The position numbers and the translations under genes are program-made. The notes beneath the pieces were generated by a model that was not told the origin of the DNA, searched no databases, and saw nothing but the letters and a program-made list of their open reading frames with translations. From Pteria penguin (lineage: Eukaryota > Mollusca > Bivalvia > Pterioida > Pteriidae), in contig CM068586.1 of the NCBI GenBank assembly GCA_035048485.1, positions 52,194,167-52,258,166 of the forward strand: a stretch of 64,000 bases of DNA, read 5' to 3'. Shown in pieces: positions 48,836 to 60,420 of this stretch (the stretch's first letter is position 1; each line of letters starts with the position of its first letter).

Positions 48836-49362
48836 CAGATTTGAAGTACCGCAAGTCAAAGGATCAGTCAACATTGGAACGAGAAGCGGGATCCGGGGTA
48901 TCTCTCACTTTGGACTGCCTTTTGAAACGGTGTTAATTGAAAAATTTAACCCCCCACTTTTTGTCACAGAATATACATAGATATGTAATACGTCCTATTT
49001 TATTATTTGTTTCCCGTGTCAGTGCTTTATTGTATATACAACATCATTAAAACATTGACAACAATTTTTAGAAAAAGTCATAAAAAGATATTTGGGCCGT
49101 CTCAAGAAGCCCACGGGTTTTACACTGACTTATGAGGTGGGAGAAGCGCTGAAGTTGTAAACTCCTGGCGAAGAGCAAATCACGTAAAGTTCTGTCTTTA
49201 TATACAATGTACTTTAATTATACTATCAGCTCTAACACACGTTGGACTCCACTGAGGGATATTACCCCTTACAAGAACAGTAGGGAAAACCCAATAAAAA
49301 TATAAACAAGATAATAACAAAAAAAACAAAAAAAAAAAAAAAAAAGGAAGAAGAAGAAAAAC

Positions 49363-49630
49363 AAGCTGTGTTTGTGAAACACAAATGCCCCCTGCGACAC
49401 AATATTGTTTTTAACATGAAGGTCATTGTTTAGGTCAAAAGGTCATTGACCTTGGTGTCATTTGAAAGTACTCCATTAGTTGAGTATTCATATCAAATAT
49501 GAAGTCTCTATATGAAGTCTCTATCACCCACGGTTCAAAAGTTATAGCCAAGGTTAAAGTTGACAACAAACAGACAAACAAAGAAACAGGGCAAAAACAA
49601 TATGCCCCGATCTATCGATCCGGAGGCATA
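49363..49630 (+). repeat. Dispersed repeat with caaacagacaaac end
   Basis: Starts agctgtgtttgtgaaacaca, contains ggtcattgaccttggtgtca and ggttcaaaagttatagccaa, and ends after acagacaaacaaagaaacag with atatgccccgatct. A fragment of its start is at about 1315-1350. An A-rich run (49319-49347) precedes it. Confidence 0.65.
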
Positions 49631-50204
49631 AAAACATATAGGGATGCATCATTTGAAAAAGAGTATAAACTGGTGTAATGTCAGCGTAGCATTCAGAACA
49701 CTACATTTATTAAGACAGATGATTTGTTTTCTTCTTGGTCTGTATTGCATACATCTCTATGTACCTCTATAGGACGATTATAACTTACAATCAAGGTATA
49801 CCAATATAGGTAACGAGGGTATACCTTACTTCTCTTCAGATTCTCTTCAAACTGATGGACTCTCCGTGCCATGTGATACAAATTTTCTCTTTCTCTCTTA
49901 CCAAAACATCGTGTCATACCCACGGCTTTTCATTCCTTCTCTCATTCATCACCTTGGGGGCATTGGCTATAAAAATCTCTAATCACGTGGTTCAAATGCG
50001 GTTATTTCAATGGCCTCGAAAAAAATATTTTGCTCAATCAGAGCAGACCATACAATAAACAGTACTCGATAGTAAAATAACGATGGCGGCGTTCAGCGAA
50101 ATATGCAAGATTTTAATATATCGGAATTAAAGGCATTTCAGCATGAATATCAAATTTAATGAGAGAAAACGAGAGAGGGAGTGAAAAGTCGTGGGTTTCC
50201 ACGA

Positions 50205-50462
50205 TGCTGCCGGAGAAGCTCTTTGGATTAGGTACTGAGTTCGATACCGAGAGGTCCAGGGTTCGACTCCAGTCAGTGGCGCGTTGTTGTCCTATTTTTC
50301 GGATAAGACGGTAAAAACCGAGGTTCACTTTCGACTTGACATGTATAAGACCGGACACAGCTTTGTTGGGATCTTTTGCATAGGTCTAAATTCAATTGCA
50401 TTGCATCAGGCAGATAACGTCGCCATGCGACTAAACAATCATGGGTGTGATGGAAAACAAAA
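50205..50462 (+). mobile_element. tRNA-derived SINE, family 2
   Basis: Head with cgagaggtccagggttcgac, then tttttcggataagacggtaa, ggtctaaattcaattgcat and gcatcaggcagataacgtcg. Confidence 0.82.
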
Positions 50463-50781
50463 CTCAAATCAAATCAAAATTTTTATACACATAAGGTCCC
50501 ATTATTGTACTTTCTCTGCAACAGGAACAATAAAATCAAGGATGTAGCAAACAACAGGTATATATTAATATGAATCATTCTGAAAATGAAATTCAAACAA
50601 AGTCATCAGATGCTTTAATGCCATTATGTCTAATGTAGAATGCCAGTGACAAATGCGGTGTCGCTGTGGTAGCTAAAAACTAACTGGCAGACTATTCGCT
50701 TACTTCTATCTTGCTCTTCACACAAGACAGCTCACGGTTATTTATTGTATACATCTGTGTGTACTTCAAAAGGACGGTTAT

Positions 50782-50979
50782 CAGTGGCGGATTTAGAAGG
50801 GGGCCGCTAACCCAACCCCCCTTTTCACCGCAAATTTACAAGGCATATGTAGATTTTAAGGTTGAAAACACTCAAATAGTGATTGAAATTCAGATTTGGC
50901 ACCCAAAATAGCTGAGTATTTTGGCTTATACTCGACTTTCACATGTGCCTTTTGGGGGAAAATCCTGGATCCGCCACTG
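50782..50979. mobile_element. GCGGATC-ended element with 5-bp target duplication
   Basis: The ends CAGTGGCGGATTTAG and CTGGATCCGCCACTG are inverted. GTTAT flanks both sides (50777-50781 and 50980-50984). The body includes gttgaaaacactcaaatag and agatttggcaccca. Confidence 0.8.
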
Positions 50980-51059
50980 GTTATAGTCGGTGTATTTCAG
51001 TATAGGTAGCGCAAATAGTCGCTTCTTCAAATTTCCAACGTTCTACAGATGGATTGTCG

Positions 51060-51211
51060 GGGATTCCATGGTGCTAGGGCTCCCTTTTTCGCTAAAAATT
51101 AACAGGGCATATATGATGACAACGTTGAAAACACTGAAATAATATAAGTAAAAACTCCAGATTTGGCACCCAACATGGCCGAGGGGGGGGGGATCCTGGA
51201 TCCGCCACTGA
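51060..51211. mobile_element. GCGGATC-ended element, 5'-eroded second copy
   Basis: The body gttgaaaacactgaaataat and cagatttggcaccc matches 50782-50979, and the right end CTGGATCCGCCACTG is intact. The left TIR is not recognisable. Confidence 0.7.
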
Positions 51212-51242
51212 AGTTGACACACATTTTTCTCTCCGTCCATCT

Positions 51243-51545
51243 GGCATAAACCAGACAGTAAATTATTCGGCTCGTGATCGAGAAGCCTTGAGTTGGAAAC
51301 CCGCCGGTGCCCTGTCTTTTGGATGAGACGGTAAATACCGAGGCCCTGTGTCACGGTAGACGGTAAACACCGAGGCCCTGTGTCACGGTAGACGGTAAAC
51401 ACCGAGGCCCCTTTTTATGGTAGACGGTAAACACCGACGCCCCGTTACATGGTTACAAGATAGAGTCGCTGAATAGGTCTGAATGTCTGTGTCATACGGT
51501 AATAGATGACGTCACCATATAAATGACGTAATCTTGATGTTACGC
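51243..51545 (+). mobile_element. SINE family 2 with internal tandem expansion
   Basis: Head attcggctcgtgatcgagaa, then gtcttttggatgagacggta. The body segment acggtaaacaccgaggccc is present about four times between 51330 and 51450 with a 32-bp period, where other copies have it once. The tail has ataaatgacgtaatcttgat. Confidence 0.8.
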
Positions 51546-51700
51546 AAAAAATAATAACAGTAATAAGAATAATAATAAAACTAAAATAAAAGAAAATAAG
51601 ACATTAAAAATAAAAACCTAAAATAAAAATAAATAAAATAAATAAATGAAATAAATAAATGAAATAAAATAAAAAAAAATTAATAATAAAAAACCCCTTT
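51546..51700. repeat. A/T simple repeat
   Basis: Runs of aataataa, aaataaaat and aaataaatg directly follow the SINE tail, probably expanded from its 3' end. Confidence 0.75.
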
Positions 51701-51899
51701 CCCTCCTTGCACTTTTAATAGTAAAGGCTGTGTCATTTGGTTTAGCTATCTTTGCAAAGTTCACAAATTCCTAAGGTAAATTCCGCCTTCAATGTTTCCT
51801 TTACCTCAGGTATATACCATAGTTTAATGTACATTTACATATAACTATATGAAGTGAAGAAGGCTACGAAATTCTTCGAATTAAGTTGTGTTATGCGTC

Positions 51900-53035
51900 T
51901 CCTGTCAGAGGTGAAACCAGGTGTCCGGGAGGAGTAAGCGTCTCCTGTTAGAGGTGGCACAAGTTGCCAAGGAGGAGTAAACGTCTCGTGTTAGAGGTGA
52001 CACAAGTTGCCAAGGAGAGCAAGCGTCTCCTGTCAGAGGAGAGACCAGGTACCTGGGAGGAGTAAGCGTCTCTTGTCAGACGTAACACAATATGCCCGAG
52101 AGAAGTGAGCGTTTCCAGTCAGAGGTGACACCAGGTACCGGGGGAGAGTAACAGCCTCCTGTCAGAGGTGACACCAGGTGCTGGGGGAGAGTAACAGCCT
52201 CCTGTCAAAGGTGACACCAGGTGCCAGGGGAGAGTAAGAGCCTCCTGTCAGAAGTGACACCAGGTGCCGGGGGAAAGTAAGAGCCTCCTGTCAGAGGTGA
52301 CACCAGGTGCCGGGGGAGAGTAAGAGCCTCCTATCAGAGGTGACACCAGGTGCCGGGGGAGAGTAAGAGCCTCCTGTCAGAGGTGACACCAGATGCCGGG
52401 GGATAGTAAGAGCCTCCTGTCAGAGGTGACACCAGGTGCCGGGGGAGAGTAAGAGCCTCCTGTCAGAGGTGACACCAGGTGCCGGGGGAGAGTAAGAGCC
52501 TCCTGTCAGAGGTGACACCAGGTGCCGGGGCAGAGTAAGAGCCTCCTGTCAGAGGTGACACCAGGTGCCGGGGCAGAGTAAGAGCCTCCTGTCAGAGGTG
52601 ACACCAGATGCCGGGGGAGAGTAACAGCCTCCTGTCAGAGGTGACACCAGGTACCGGGGGAGAGTAAGAGCCTAAAGTCAGAGGTGACACCAGATGCCGG
52701 GGGATAGTAAGAGCCTCCAGTCAGAGGTGACACCAGGTGCCGGGGGAGAGTAAGAGCCTCCAGTCAGAGGTGACACCAGATGCCGGGGGAGAGTAAGAGC
52801 CTCCAGTCAGAGGTGACACTAAGTGCCTGGGAGGAGTGAGCGTCTCCTGTAAGAGGTGACACCGGGTGCCGGGAGAAAGTAAGAGCCTCCAGTCAGAGGT
52901 GACACCAAGTGCCGGGGAAGGGTAAGACCCTCCAGTCAGGGGTGGCACCAGTGCCCGGGTGGAGTAAGAGTCTCCTGTCAGGGGTGACACCAGGTGCCCA
53001 AGGGAGTAAGCGTCTCCTGTTTGGATAGATACACC
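51900..53035. repeat. 43-bp satellite array, about 26 copies
   Basis: The unit is gtcagaggtgacaccaggtg plus ccgggggagagtaagagcct and cct. Central copies are near-identical and edge copies are diverged. Single units of the same sequence lie at 27000 and 27380. The array is followed by cgtctcctgtttgg..., which resembles the right flank of those single copies. Confidence 0.92.
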
Positions 53036-53460
53036 TGGCTTAATGTCCAAACAATACAGACAACTCTAAAATATTACAGCACTGCATACATCAGATGAAT
53101 AAATAAACAAGTAATGGGGAAAAAACCCCAAAAATGAATAATAAAAAATCCCAATGGATAGTTATGAGAGCAAATAACATACCAGACAGAAATATGTACC
53201 ATGTAAATAAATTTCAAAATTGGTGAGTTGTTGTATCATGAACAGTTGATCACGGTAAATATTGTTTTCATTTGTTTTAGAGTGGGCCTTTGTTAATTGG
53301 AACTAGAGAGTTAAATCGATGATAGATCATGCTCTTTCCTCGAAAATAATGTGTTCAAAATATGAGTCACCGAAGAAGAGTGATCTATATGGCTGCTAGT
53401 CAGCAGTTATAGTAGTTTGCCGTTGTTTATAGTGGATACGGTTGGAAATAGATATGTAGT
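53036..53460. other. Short unique stretch, nothing recognised
   Basis: A-rich intergenic sequence with no gene or repeat supported. Confidence 0.5.
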
Positions 53461-53463
53461 AAA

Positions 53464-53651
53464 CATTGGCGGATTTAGAAGGGGTTGCAACCCCACCTCA
53501 CCCCTTTTTGGTCGGAAAATTATAACTCAAAAGGGTCATTTTCGACTATTTTTAGGGCTGCAACCCGCCCTTTCCAGACTGAATAGTGCAAAACATTAGT
53601 CATGGGAAACTGCAACCTCCCCCCTTTCAAAAATGTCTAGATCCGCCTGTG
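53464..53651. mobile_element. GCGGAT-ended element with 5-bp target duplication
   Basis: The left end is CATTGGCGGATTTAG and the right end CTAGATCCGCCTGTG. GTAAA flanks both sides (53459-53463 and 53652-53656). The body matches 40489-40678. Confidence 0.75.
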
Positions 53652-53954
53652 GTAAAGAATTTTCTGTGCTAATGTTTCCGTGCTTGTTAAGTGTTAAAAG
53701 ATTGTATCACTGGTATATATTGGTACCTGCCTGTTGCATGATCTAATAATTTCTACCTAAGCAACGAACGCATCCAAAATAGTGAGTGATAGTTTAGATA
53801 CATGTATTCCATGAGAAGGGACTCGGTTTAAGCTTCATACGAAGAATAGATAGGCAGGCCGAAAATGATAAGTCGCTATGGAAAAGACCTTTCTGGTTGG
53901 ACCCGGATCGGCCATTATGTAGATAAGAAGCAACGGACCAATCTGTTCCCTCAG

Positions 53955-54830
53955 TGTTAATGGGAAGGGGTTCTGACTAATGAGAAGGCGTTCTGACAAA
54001 TGGGGAGGGGTTCTGACTAATGGGGAGGTGTTCTGACTAACGGGGAGGTGTTCGTACTAATGGGAAGGGGTTCTGACTAATGGGGAGGGGTAGTAACTAA
54101 TGAGGAGGGGTTCTGACTAACGGGAAGGGAATCTGATTAATGGGGAAGGGTTCTGACTAATGGGGATGGAATCTAATGGACAGGTGTTCTGACTAATGGG
54201 AAGGGGTTCTGACTAACGGGGAGAAGTTCTGACTAATGGGGAGGGCTTTTGGCTAATGGGCAGGGTTTTGACTAACGGGAAGGGGTTCTTATTAATGGGG
54301 AGGGATTCCGACTAATGGGCAGGGGTTCTGATTAATGGGGAGGTGTTCTGATCAATGGGAGTACTTCTGACTACTGGGAAGGGGTTCTGACTAATGGCGA
54401 GGGGTTCTGACGAATAGGGAGTGGTTCTGACTAACGGCGAGGGGTTCTTATTAATGGGAAGAGATTCTGACTGATGGGAAAGGATTCTGACTAATGTGGA
54501 GGGGTTCTGACCGATGGGAAGGGGCTCTGATTAATAGTAAGGAGTTCTGACTAATGGGGAGGGGTTCTGACTAACGGGGAGAGGTTCTGACCAATGAGGA
54601 AGGGTTCTGACTAATGGGGTGGACTTCTGACTACTGGGGAGAGGTTCCGACTGTTGGAAAGGGGTTCTGATTAATGGGGAAGGGTTTTGACTAACGGGAA
54701 GGGGTTCCGACTAACGGGAAGGGGTTCTGACTAATGGGGAGGGGCTCTGACTAATGGGGAGGATTTCTGACTGACGGGAAGGGGTTCTGACTAATGGGGA
54801 GGGGTTCTGACTAACAGGGAGCTCTTCTGA
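53955..54830. repeat. 20-bp G-rich satellite, about 43 copies
   Basis: The unit is GGGGTTCTGACTAATGGGGA with many small changes. Paired GGGG runs (GGGGAGGGG) recur on the plus strand. Confidence 0.92.
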
Positions 54831-55029
54831 CCAGTGTACATGTATCCACACAGATCGAAAATAGTCTAGCATCAAAACGCTTTGCCTCAACATACATGCA
54901 TGCATATTTCATTCACATGCTCCTTATGGACGTAAACATCCGGTTTGCTCAATGGAAAACCTTTAAAATGCAATTTTGCACGTCAATATATAACGTTTCA
55001 GAGTTCTAAAAGTTTTCTGAGTGAGCGGG

Positions 55030-55130
55030 CAGGGAATGGAAGCAAGGTGGAGAAATGAAGAGAAAAGGGACGGGGAAAGAAGTGGGAAGAGTAGAGAAGG
55101 AGAGAGAAGAAAGAGGAAAATGATAAAGTG
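55030..55130. repeat. Polypurine tract
   Basis: An almost pure A/G stretch of about 100 bp on the plus strand (gagagaagaaagaggaaaa and similar). It encodes only spurious Ser/Leu-rich ORFs on the other strand. Confidence 0.7.
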
Positions 55131-55503
55131 GAGTGACAGTAGAGGAATACATGAGGGCGGAAGGATGCGACAGAAAGAATACTCGTGATATAAAGGAAGA
55201 ATAGTCATACCACGTGTTCGGTCCCTTATTTTCAGCTAACGGCGGTCTTTAGTAGAAAACATATAATTAAAGCATAAGACTGTTTCGATTGAAGATCAAT
55301 CGGAAGATGTAGAGCCTACTAGAAAAAAGGGGATATAGCTGAAAATTAGCGTGATATTGAAAAAATTTGTTATAAATAGTCCTTACCAAAGATTGAAAGT
55401 CGATACATGTGTTCCTAAATTTTAATCGAGGATGTTTTAAAAATTTCTCTAGAATTTTTTGTTAGAATACCTCTATCGTATCTATGGTTTTGTAACATAA
55501 GAT

Positions 55504-55839
55504 CACAGGGGCTCGTGTCAGAGGAAATTCTAAAAGCCAGACATATATATAACGTTTAAAATCTTCTTTTTAATGTCTATTTTCCACCTCAAATATATAT
55601 TTGTGAACAAATTCGCCTTAAATTTCTCGATATAACACTATATACACACGCTTCGTTTCGGTATTATAAATAAAGTACCGAAACGAAGCGTGTGTATGTA
55701 GTGTAATATCGAGACATTTAAGGCGAATTTGTTCACAAATATATATTTGAGGTGGAAAATAAGCATTAAAAAGAAGATTTTAAACTTTATACATATATAT
55801 GTCTGGCTTTTAAAATTTCCTCTGACACTAGCCCCTGTG
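55504..55839. mobile_element. Near-perfect palindromic element with 8-bp target duplication
   Basis: A CATAAGAT duplication lies at 55496-55503 and 55840-55847. The arms run from CACAGGGGCTCGTGTCAGAG to the inverse and pair over about 155 bp each, with the centre near ttataaataaag at 55665-55675. Few mismatches separate the arms, which suggests a recent or sequence-corrected fold-back. The 8-bp duplication fits hAT-type or another 8-bp superfamily. Confidence 0.88.
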
Positions 55840-55914
55840 CATAAGATCATAGAAATACAGTTATCTGTTACATGTCCCGAAGTTTTCCAATAAAGGACCT
55901 TTTAGACAGGCAAA

Positions 55915-56050
55915 TGATAATCCCCACCCCACCCCCCACTTGTTTGGCCGATCATGGACCAGTTTTTACCGCGTTACGAAACGCAACGAATTTCAATGTG
56001 TAACTAACCCCAACCACCCCCTTTTGAAATGGTTCCTATGGCCCTGACAT
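55915..56050. repeat. Dispersed repeat, partner of 35130-35285
   Basis: Contains ttggccgatcatggaccag, accgcgttacgaaacgcaac and cttttgaaatggttcctat, in the same order as the 35-kb copy. Confidence 0.55.
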
Positions 56051-57285
56051 CAGATAAATAAATGAATGACTGGATGAATAAACAATAACAAAGACAACAC
56101 AAATATACTGCATGTTGCATATTGTGAAAACAAAGTTTCAAAACAAAATTTTCTTATTAGTATTTATATTCCGCATGTTTAACATTTTTGTGTATTTATT
56201 GTCAACGAATGATAGGGTTTTTAAAAAAATGTATTAACAAATTTTCCCCTTTAAAATGATGAAGATTTGGCAAAGAAAATTATAAAACCTACAAAGGACG
56301 GTTTTAGGAGAAAATGAAATCGTTTACATGTGCGCTTGCATAATATAACATAATATTGCACAACCCTGTCGTAACATATAGTATCAAATTGGATTAATTG
56401 GAGGTTTTGAATAGCACAATGCCAGTCACTTCAGGAACATGTCTAGAAAATTTGATTTGATGTATTCTTAACTTTAATGAGAAACACACGGTAATGGATC
56501 ATAAATCTAAGAATAACAAAACTCGAGGTGGAAAAATAAGACACGGCGACTTAATACGAAATTTATGTACATTTTATGATATTACGATAAAATAGAACCA
56601 AGATTTAAGATTTATAGATTTAACCCTACATGATGGTAAGCATCAACATACACATTTATAAATGAAACAGAGGTAATGAAATACCAGCATACAACCGAGA
56701 AAACAGTAAGCAAACAATGCTATTTTTAAACTATAAATGTCTGAAGTTATTATATGATAAAATAAAATAAAAGATAATTGGTAAGTATGAGTATAAACGG
56801 CACAACCATCCCCTAATTCCAAAGAATGTCCAATTCATTATGTATTTACTTACACGATGCATGTATCACGCGCTGAATTCATCGGGAAAGAAATTAATAA
56901 TAAACATTTATATTACATAAAATGAAAAGAAAAAAATCTACCGCCGGAAAAACGATGTAAAAGCCGCGCACACTCAAGTCACTTGGTCCTCTGGTTCAAT
57001 ATTTAATAAAGGATTTCGAAAATTCGTAAAATGTGATTTATTGACTTATCTAGTGCCTTGCTTCTATGTATATCGCACTTCATACATCCTGTGCTTCTGT
57101 CAAGATCTATTTTGAAATCTCGATCGCGTACATTATGAAAAATTTTGAAAGCGTTGCGCACTTTGTTCCACGGCAACGGGAACCGTTTATTTGCTCGTTT
57201 TCGATTACATTTAGAAATTGGTTGAGAAAATGTGATTAAAATCAGATGTTGCTATTATCGAGAAATAAACAAAAGGAAACGCTAT
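56051..57285. other. Intergenic stretch, nothing recognised
   Basis: AT-rich, with no repeat or coding signal that I can support. Confidence 0.5.
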
Positions 57286-57513
57286 TCAAATGCTTCGTGA
57301 CGTCATAGCATCCCCGCAGCTGGAGAAGTAGTACTCGATAAATATCGACTTGATGTAATCTGGAACACCTGTCGAAAACGGACACGGAAAAGATCGATAA
57401 TCAATTCTTGCGGCCTTGCTGAAAAATGTCGCTCCACCATATGGTGTGGAGAGAATCAATTCTTGGTGCTGACAGCCCATCATCGGGAATCCAATATCGC
57501 TGATGCTCGTCAT
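57286..57513 (-). other. 75-codon ORF, possible orphan exon
   Basis: Starts MTSISDIGFPMMGCQHQEL and ends MTSRSI before TGA. Codon third positions are C/G-rich compared with flanking DNA (TTC CCG ATG ATG GGC TGT CAG CAC). No domain was recognised, and no clear partner exon or promoter was found. Confidence 0.2.
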
Positions 57514-57605
57514 GATAGGTACAAAAGATGAAAATGTATATATCAGTAGAATATCAGACTCTAGCTCAGAAAATATGGTTCGAGTATGTGAAGGGTAAAT
57601 TTGTG

Positions 57606-57738
57606 TATGGTGCGGTTGACTTCCGGCTCAAACGACGGGAGTTCGATTCCCAGACTGTGCCACTATATGTTTAATTTCCATGTGGTGATATGACTGAAAG
57701 CTAGAACAAGCAAGTAAAATACCAATCAGCCAATCAAA
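57606..57738 (+). mobile_element. SINE family 1, diverged and 5'-truncated
   Basis: B-box region gggagttcgattcccagact, then cactatatgtttaat and tttccatgtggtgatatgac, ending in taccaatcagccaatc. Confidence 0.65.
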
Positions 57739-58049
57739 AACTCGGTATCTAAGAAATCTTATTGTTGTTTTCAAGCAAAGTAATGAATATGATATATGCA
57801 TTCAATTTTTCTATGCAAAAAACATGCAAGAATTTAATGTTTTTATAGCTTTATTTTATGTGATTACATACCTCGACAGCTTTATTTTGCGATAGCTATT
57901 GCATGACATACACATGTCGTGGCGGATTCATGGGGCGTGGATGAACAATCACGCCCATCCGTCGGTAGTGACCATTGTATCAGATGCTTTTGACAATTTC
58001 TGACGCAATGAACAATTATGACGGCTTTCACTCCCAGACAAAATGTGAT

Positions 58050-58433
58050 ATTTCTGGGAGGTTTGAGTGGGAAGGGGGGGGGGGTGTGGTTGTAACTCGT
58101 ATTTTTACATAGGAAGAGTTAGCATTTTGCATACGTTTTTCAAATTTGCTATATCTTGTGAAAACCATCAAAAGACATTTATGACCTTAATGCTTAATTA
58201 CACCAGGATCATTAATCAATAATTTGCTAAGACACTAGACAACGAAAAACCGGAAAACGTCCAAAGCGTGTGCTCTACTATAGAAATGATTAATGAGAAT
58301 GAAATTTAAAAAAAAAAAGGGGGGGGGGCGCTAGTGTTTTGCAAGTAAAAGGATGATGTGCTTCACAAATTAATAGCAGGGTTGATGATTGTAACAAAAA
58401 CTTGTTTTTCACAATCGAATTTCATCATCACCA

Positions 58434-58466
<33 letters not shown>

Positions 58467-58480
58467 GTTTTCATTAAAAT
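58050..58480. repeat. Simple-sequence patches
   Basis: G-runs at about 58073-58084 and 58319-58328, and a (CAC/CAT)n trinucleotide run at about 58425-58467. No gene. Confidence 0.7.
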
Positions 58481-58637
58481 AATGAAAATACACATGTAAA
58501 ATAAGGTAGAAACAGCAATTGTGAATTTGAACCGGCATGACTTGTTTAGCCAGGTTCGAGATCGGTATAAGGTATACAGTTTAGGTTCGAAAGGTCCGAA
58601 ATTTCGATCCCACACGTCGTTTGTGTTCTTCTATCGG

Positions 58638-58785
58638 ATGGCGCCGACGATCCGGGTTCGATTCCCGGGTTGCGCCACTATGTTTAAGAGGTTGGTAACC
58701 TCCTGCTTCCATGTAGCGATATAACTGAAATATTGTTGAAAGCGACGTAAAACACGTAAAACACCAATTAACCAACCAACCAAAT
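58638..58785 (+). mobile_element. SINE family 1, head partly missing
   Basis: Begins at ggcgccgacgatccggg, then gttcgattcccgggttgcg, then ggtaacctcctgcttccatg and gaaagcgacgtaaaacac. The last motif is duplicated. It ends in caattaaccaaccaacc. The A-box half is absent. Confidence 0.82.
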
Positions 58786-58789
58786 CTAT

Positions 58790-60230
58790 CGGATGGCATC
58801 GTAAAAGCCGAGACCAAGTGTCACAATGACATGCAGTCCGAGACAGGTCAAAAACCTGTTTCGGTATAGGTGACATGTAAAAGTTCAAAGGAGTAGAAAC
58901 GTAGCATAGGCCAAAAATTATAAAGTAACACGTCATACAGGTACTGCCATTATATTTATATATGGGTAATATACTTCTGGTATGTTTTTGTAATAACAAG
59001 TCTATCGAACAACGTATTTGGCACTCGGAACAATTAATTAACTGGACTATTCATATGCTACCACTTCAACCGTTTAGTTCGGAATCATTTATAGTATGAT
59101 TGTCTCTGATATCGTTCTTCTTACGTATATAATAATTAGACTGGCATACTCATCTCTAAACGAAACCATCCTGCAAATATAAACAGAGTTAACTTCTACC
59201 TAGATGACATTTCTGCTCATCCTGCAACCCCTTTCCAATTCTACAGTGGACTGACCTGATTCGCAGAGTATCGATCGATCTATGGTTGGCAGGAAGAAGT
59301 GTTTCTTCATATTCTTACACTTGTGATAGCATTAAGGATTTTATTTTGTAAGAAAAATGGGCGAAAGCAGACGACATGGGATATTACATACATCTGGTAG
59401 GCTGTTTTTACCTGATTTCATTATTTTTGATTATCCTTCATGTAAATAGTGTTTCATGCTCGCAGAAGATACAAGCAAACTCTGAATTCATTATCAAAAA
59501 GACTGGTGATTGATTTTCCCACAAAATCATTCACCATACAAATAATTTTCACACAAAGTTAACCAGAAGTCAATGTGTGTATGTACTTGGTTCGCTGAAA
59601 TTAAATTTATGACATAGAACCGTTTTGGTAAGGCTATGAAGAGCGGCATATTGGTGTCTTTCGCGAAGAATGTAATTAACATATTATTGATCTCTTCTAT
59701 GGAAGGTTTACCCTACGGTATGAGCTCTCTATCGAATTTTACAAACGAACGAAAAGCAATTTAATTGTGTTATCTAGCTATATATCCAAGAAAATGAAAT
59801 ATATACTCGATAACACGGTCTGGGAAAACACGTTATCAAGCACTGTATCATAATTATGAAACATCATCTCAACAGAATGCAAGGTACTTGAATTGGTACT
59901 CGTTGATAGTTTAAAACATCTTTATTTTTGTTTTAAATCTTCATGGAAATATTTTAATGGGGCATTGTACTTTATGTGTGTGCAATTTTATTGCGGTTTC
60001 GCTAATTTTAATGCACTAAAGGTATTATCGTGTCTCGCACCTTCTGGTTGTTTTCTGGTTGTTTTGTCTGTAAAAATGATTCAATTACTGATATAGTTTT
60101 AGATCATTTATTATGATGAGCTCTCTTAGTATTTATTATGCATATTTAGATTTCAAAATCTCTCAAATATGTCATAAGGCAGTATATGGTCAGCACTTGA
60201 CGAAATCATTTGTAAATCAGAAGTGGGAAA
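58790..60230. other. Intergenic stretch, nothing recognised
   Basis: No repeat family or coding exon supported. Confidence 0.5.
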
Positions 60231-60239
60231 TTTTGCCGT

Positions 60240-60420
60240 CGCCGTTGATTTCAGATTTTGAGTTAATACCCACGTTTAGAAATAGTAGGCACTGTCATCA
60301 CTGATGTCGACCTTAGAATTTGAGTGGAAGTCGTTTGTAGGAAATAGTACCACTGACATCGACATAGATTTTGAGTGAAAGTGGTTTGTGGGAAATAGTA
60401 CAACTGGCATCGACCTTAAA
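60240..60420. repeat. Degenerate tandem repeat of about 60 bp, 3 copies
   Basis: Copies share atttgag.g.aagt.gttt, gt.ggaaatagtac and catcgacctta or close variants. Confidence 0.6.

Noticed and set aside
50083..50112. ATGGCGGCG start context as a gene start
   Set aside because: The frame stops after 13 codons and no GT donor is in a useful position.
51900..53035. CRISPR array
   Set aside because: Units are contiguous with no unique spacers, in a eukaryotic setting. The same holds for the other tandem arrays.
54963..55208. Minus-strand Ser/Leu-rich ORF
   Set aside because: It arises from the polypurine tract on the opposite strand.
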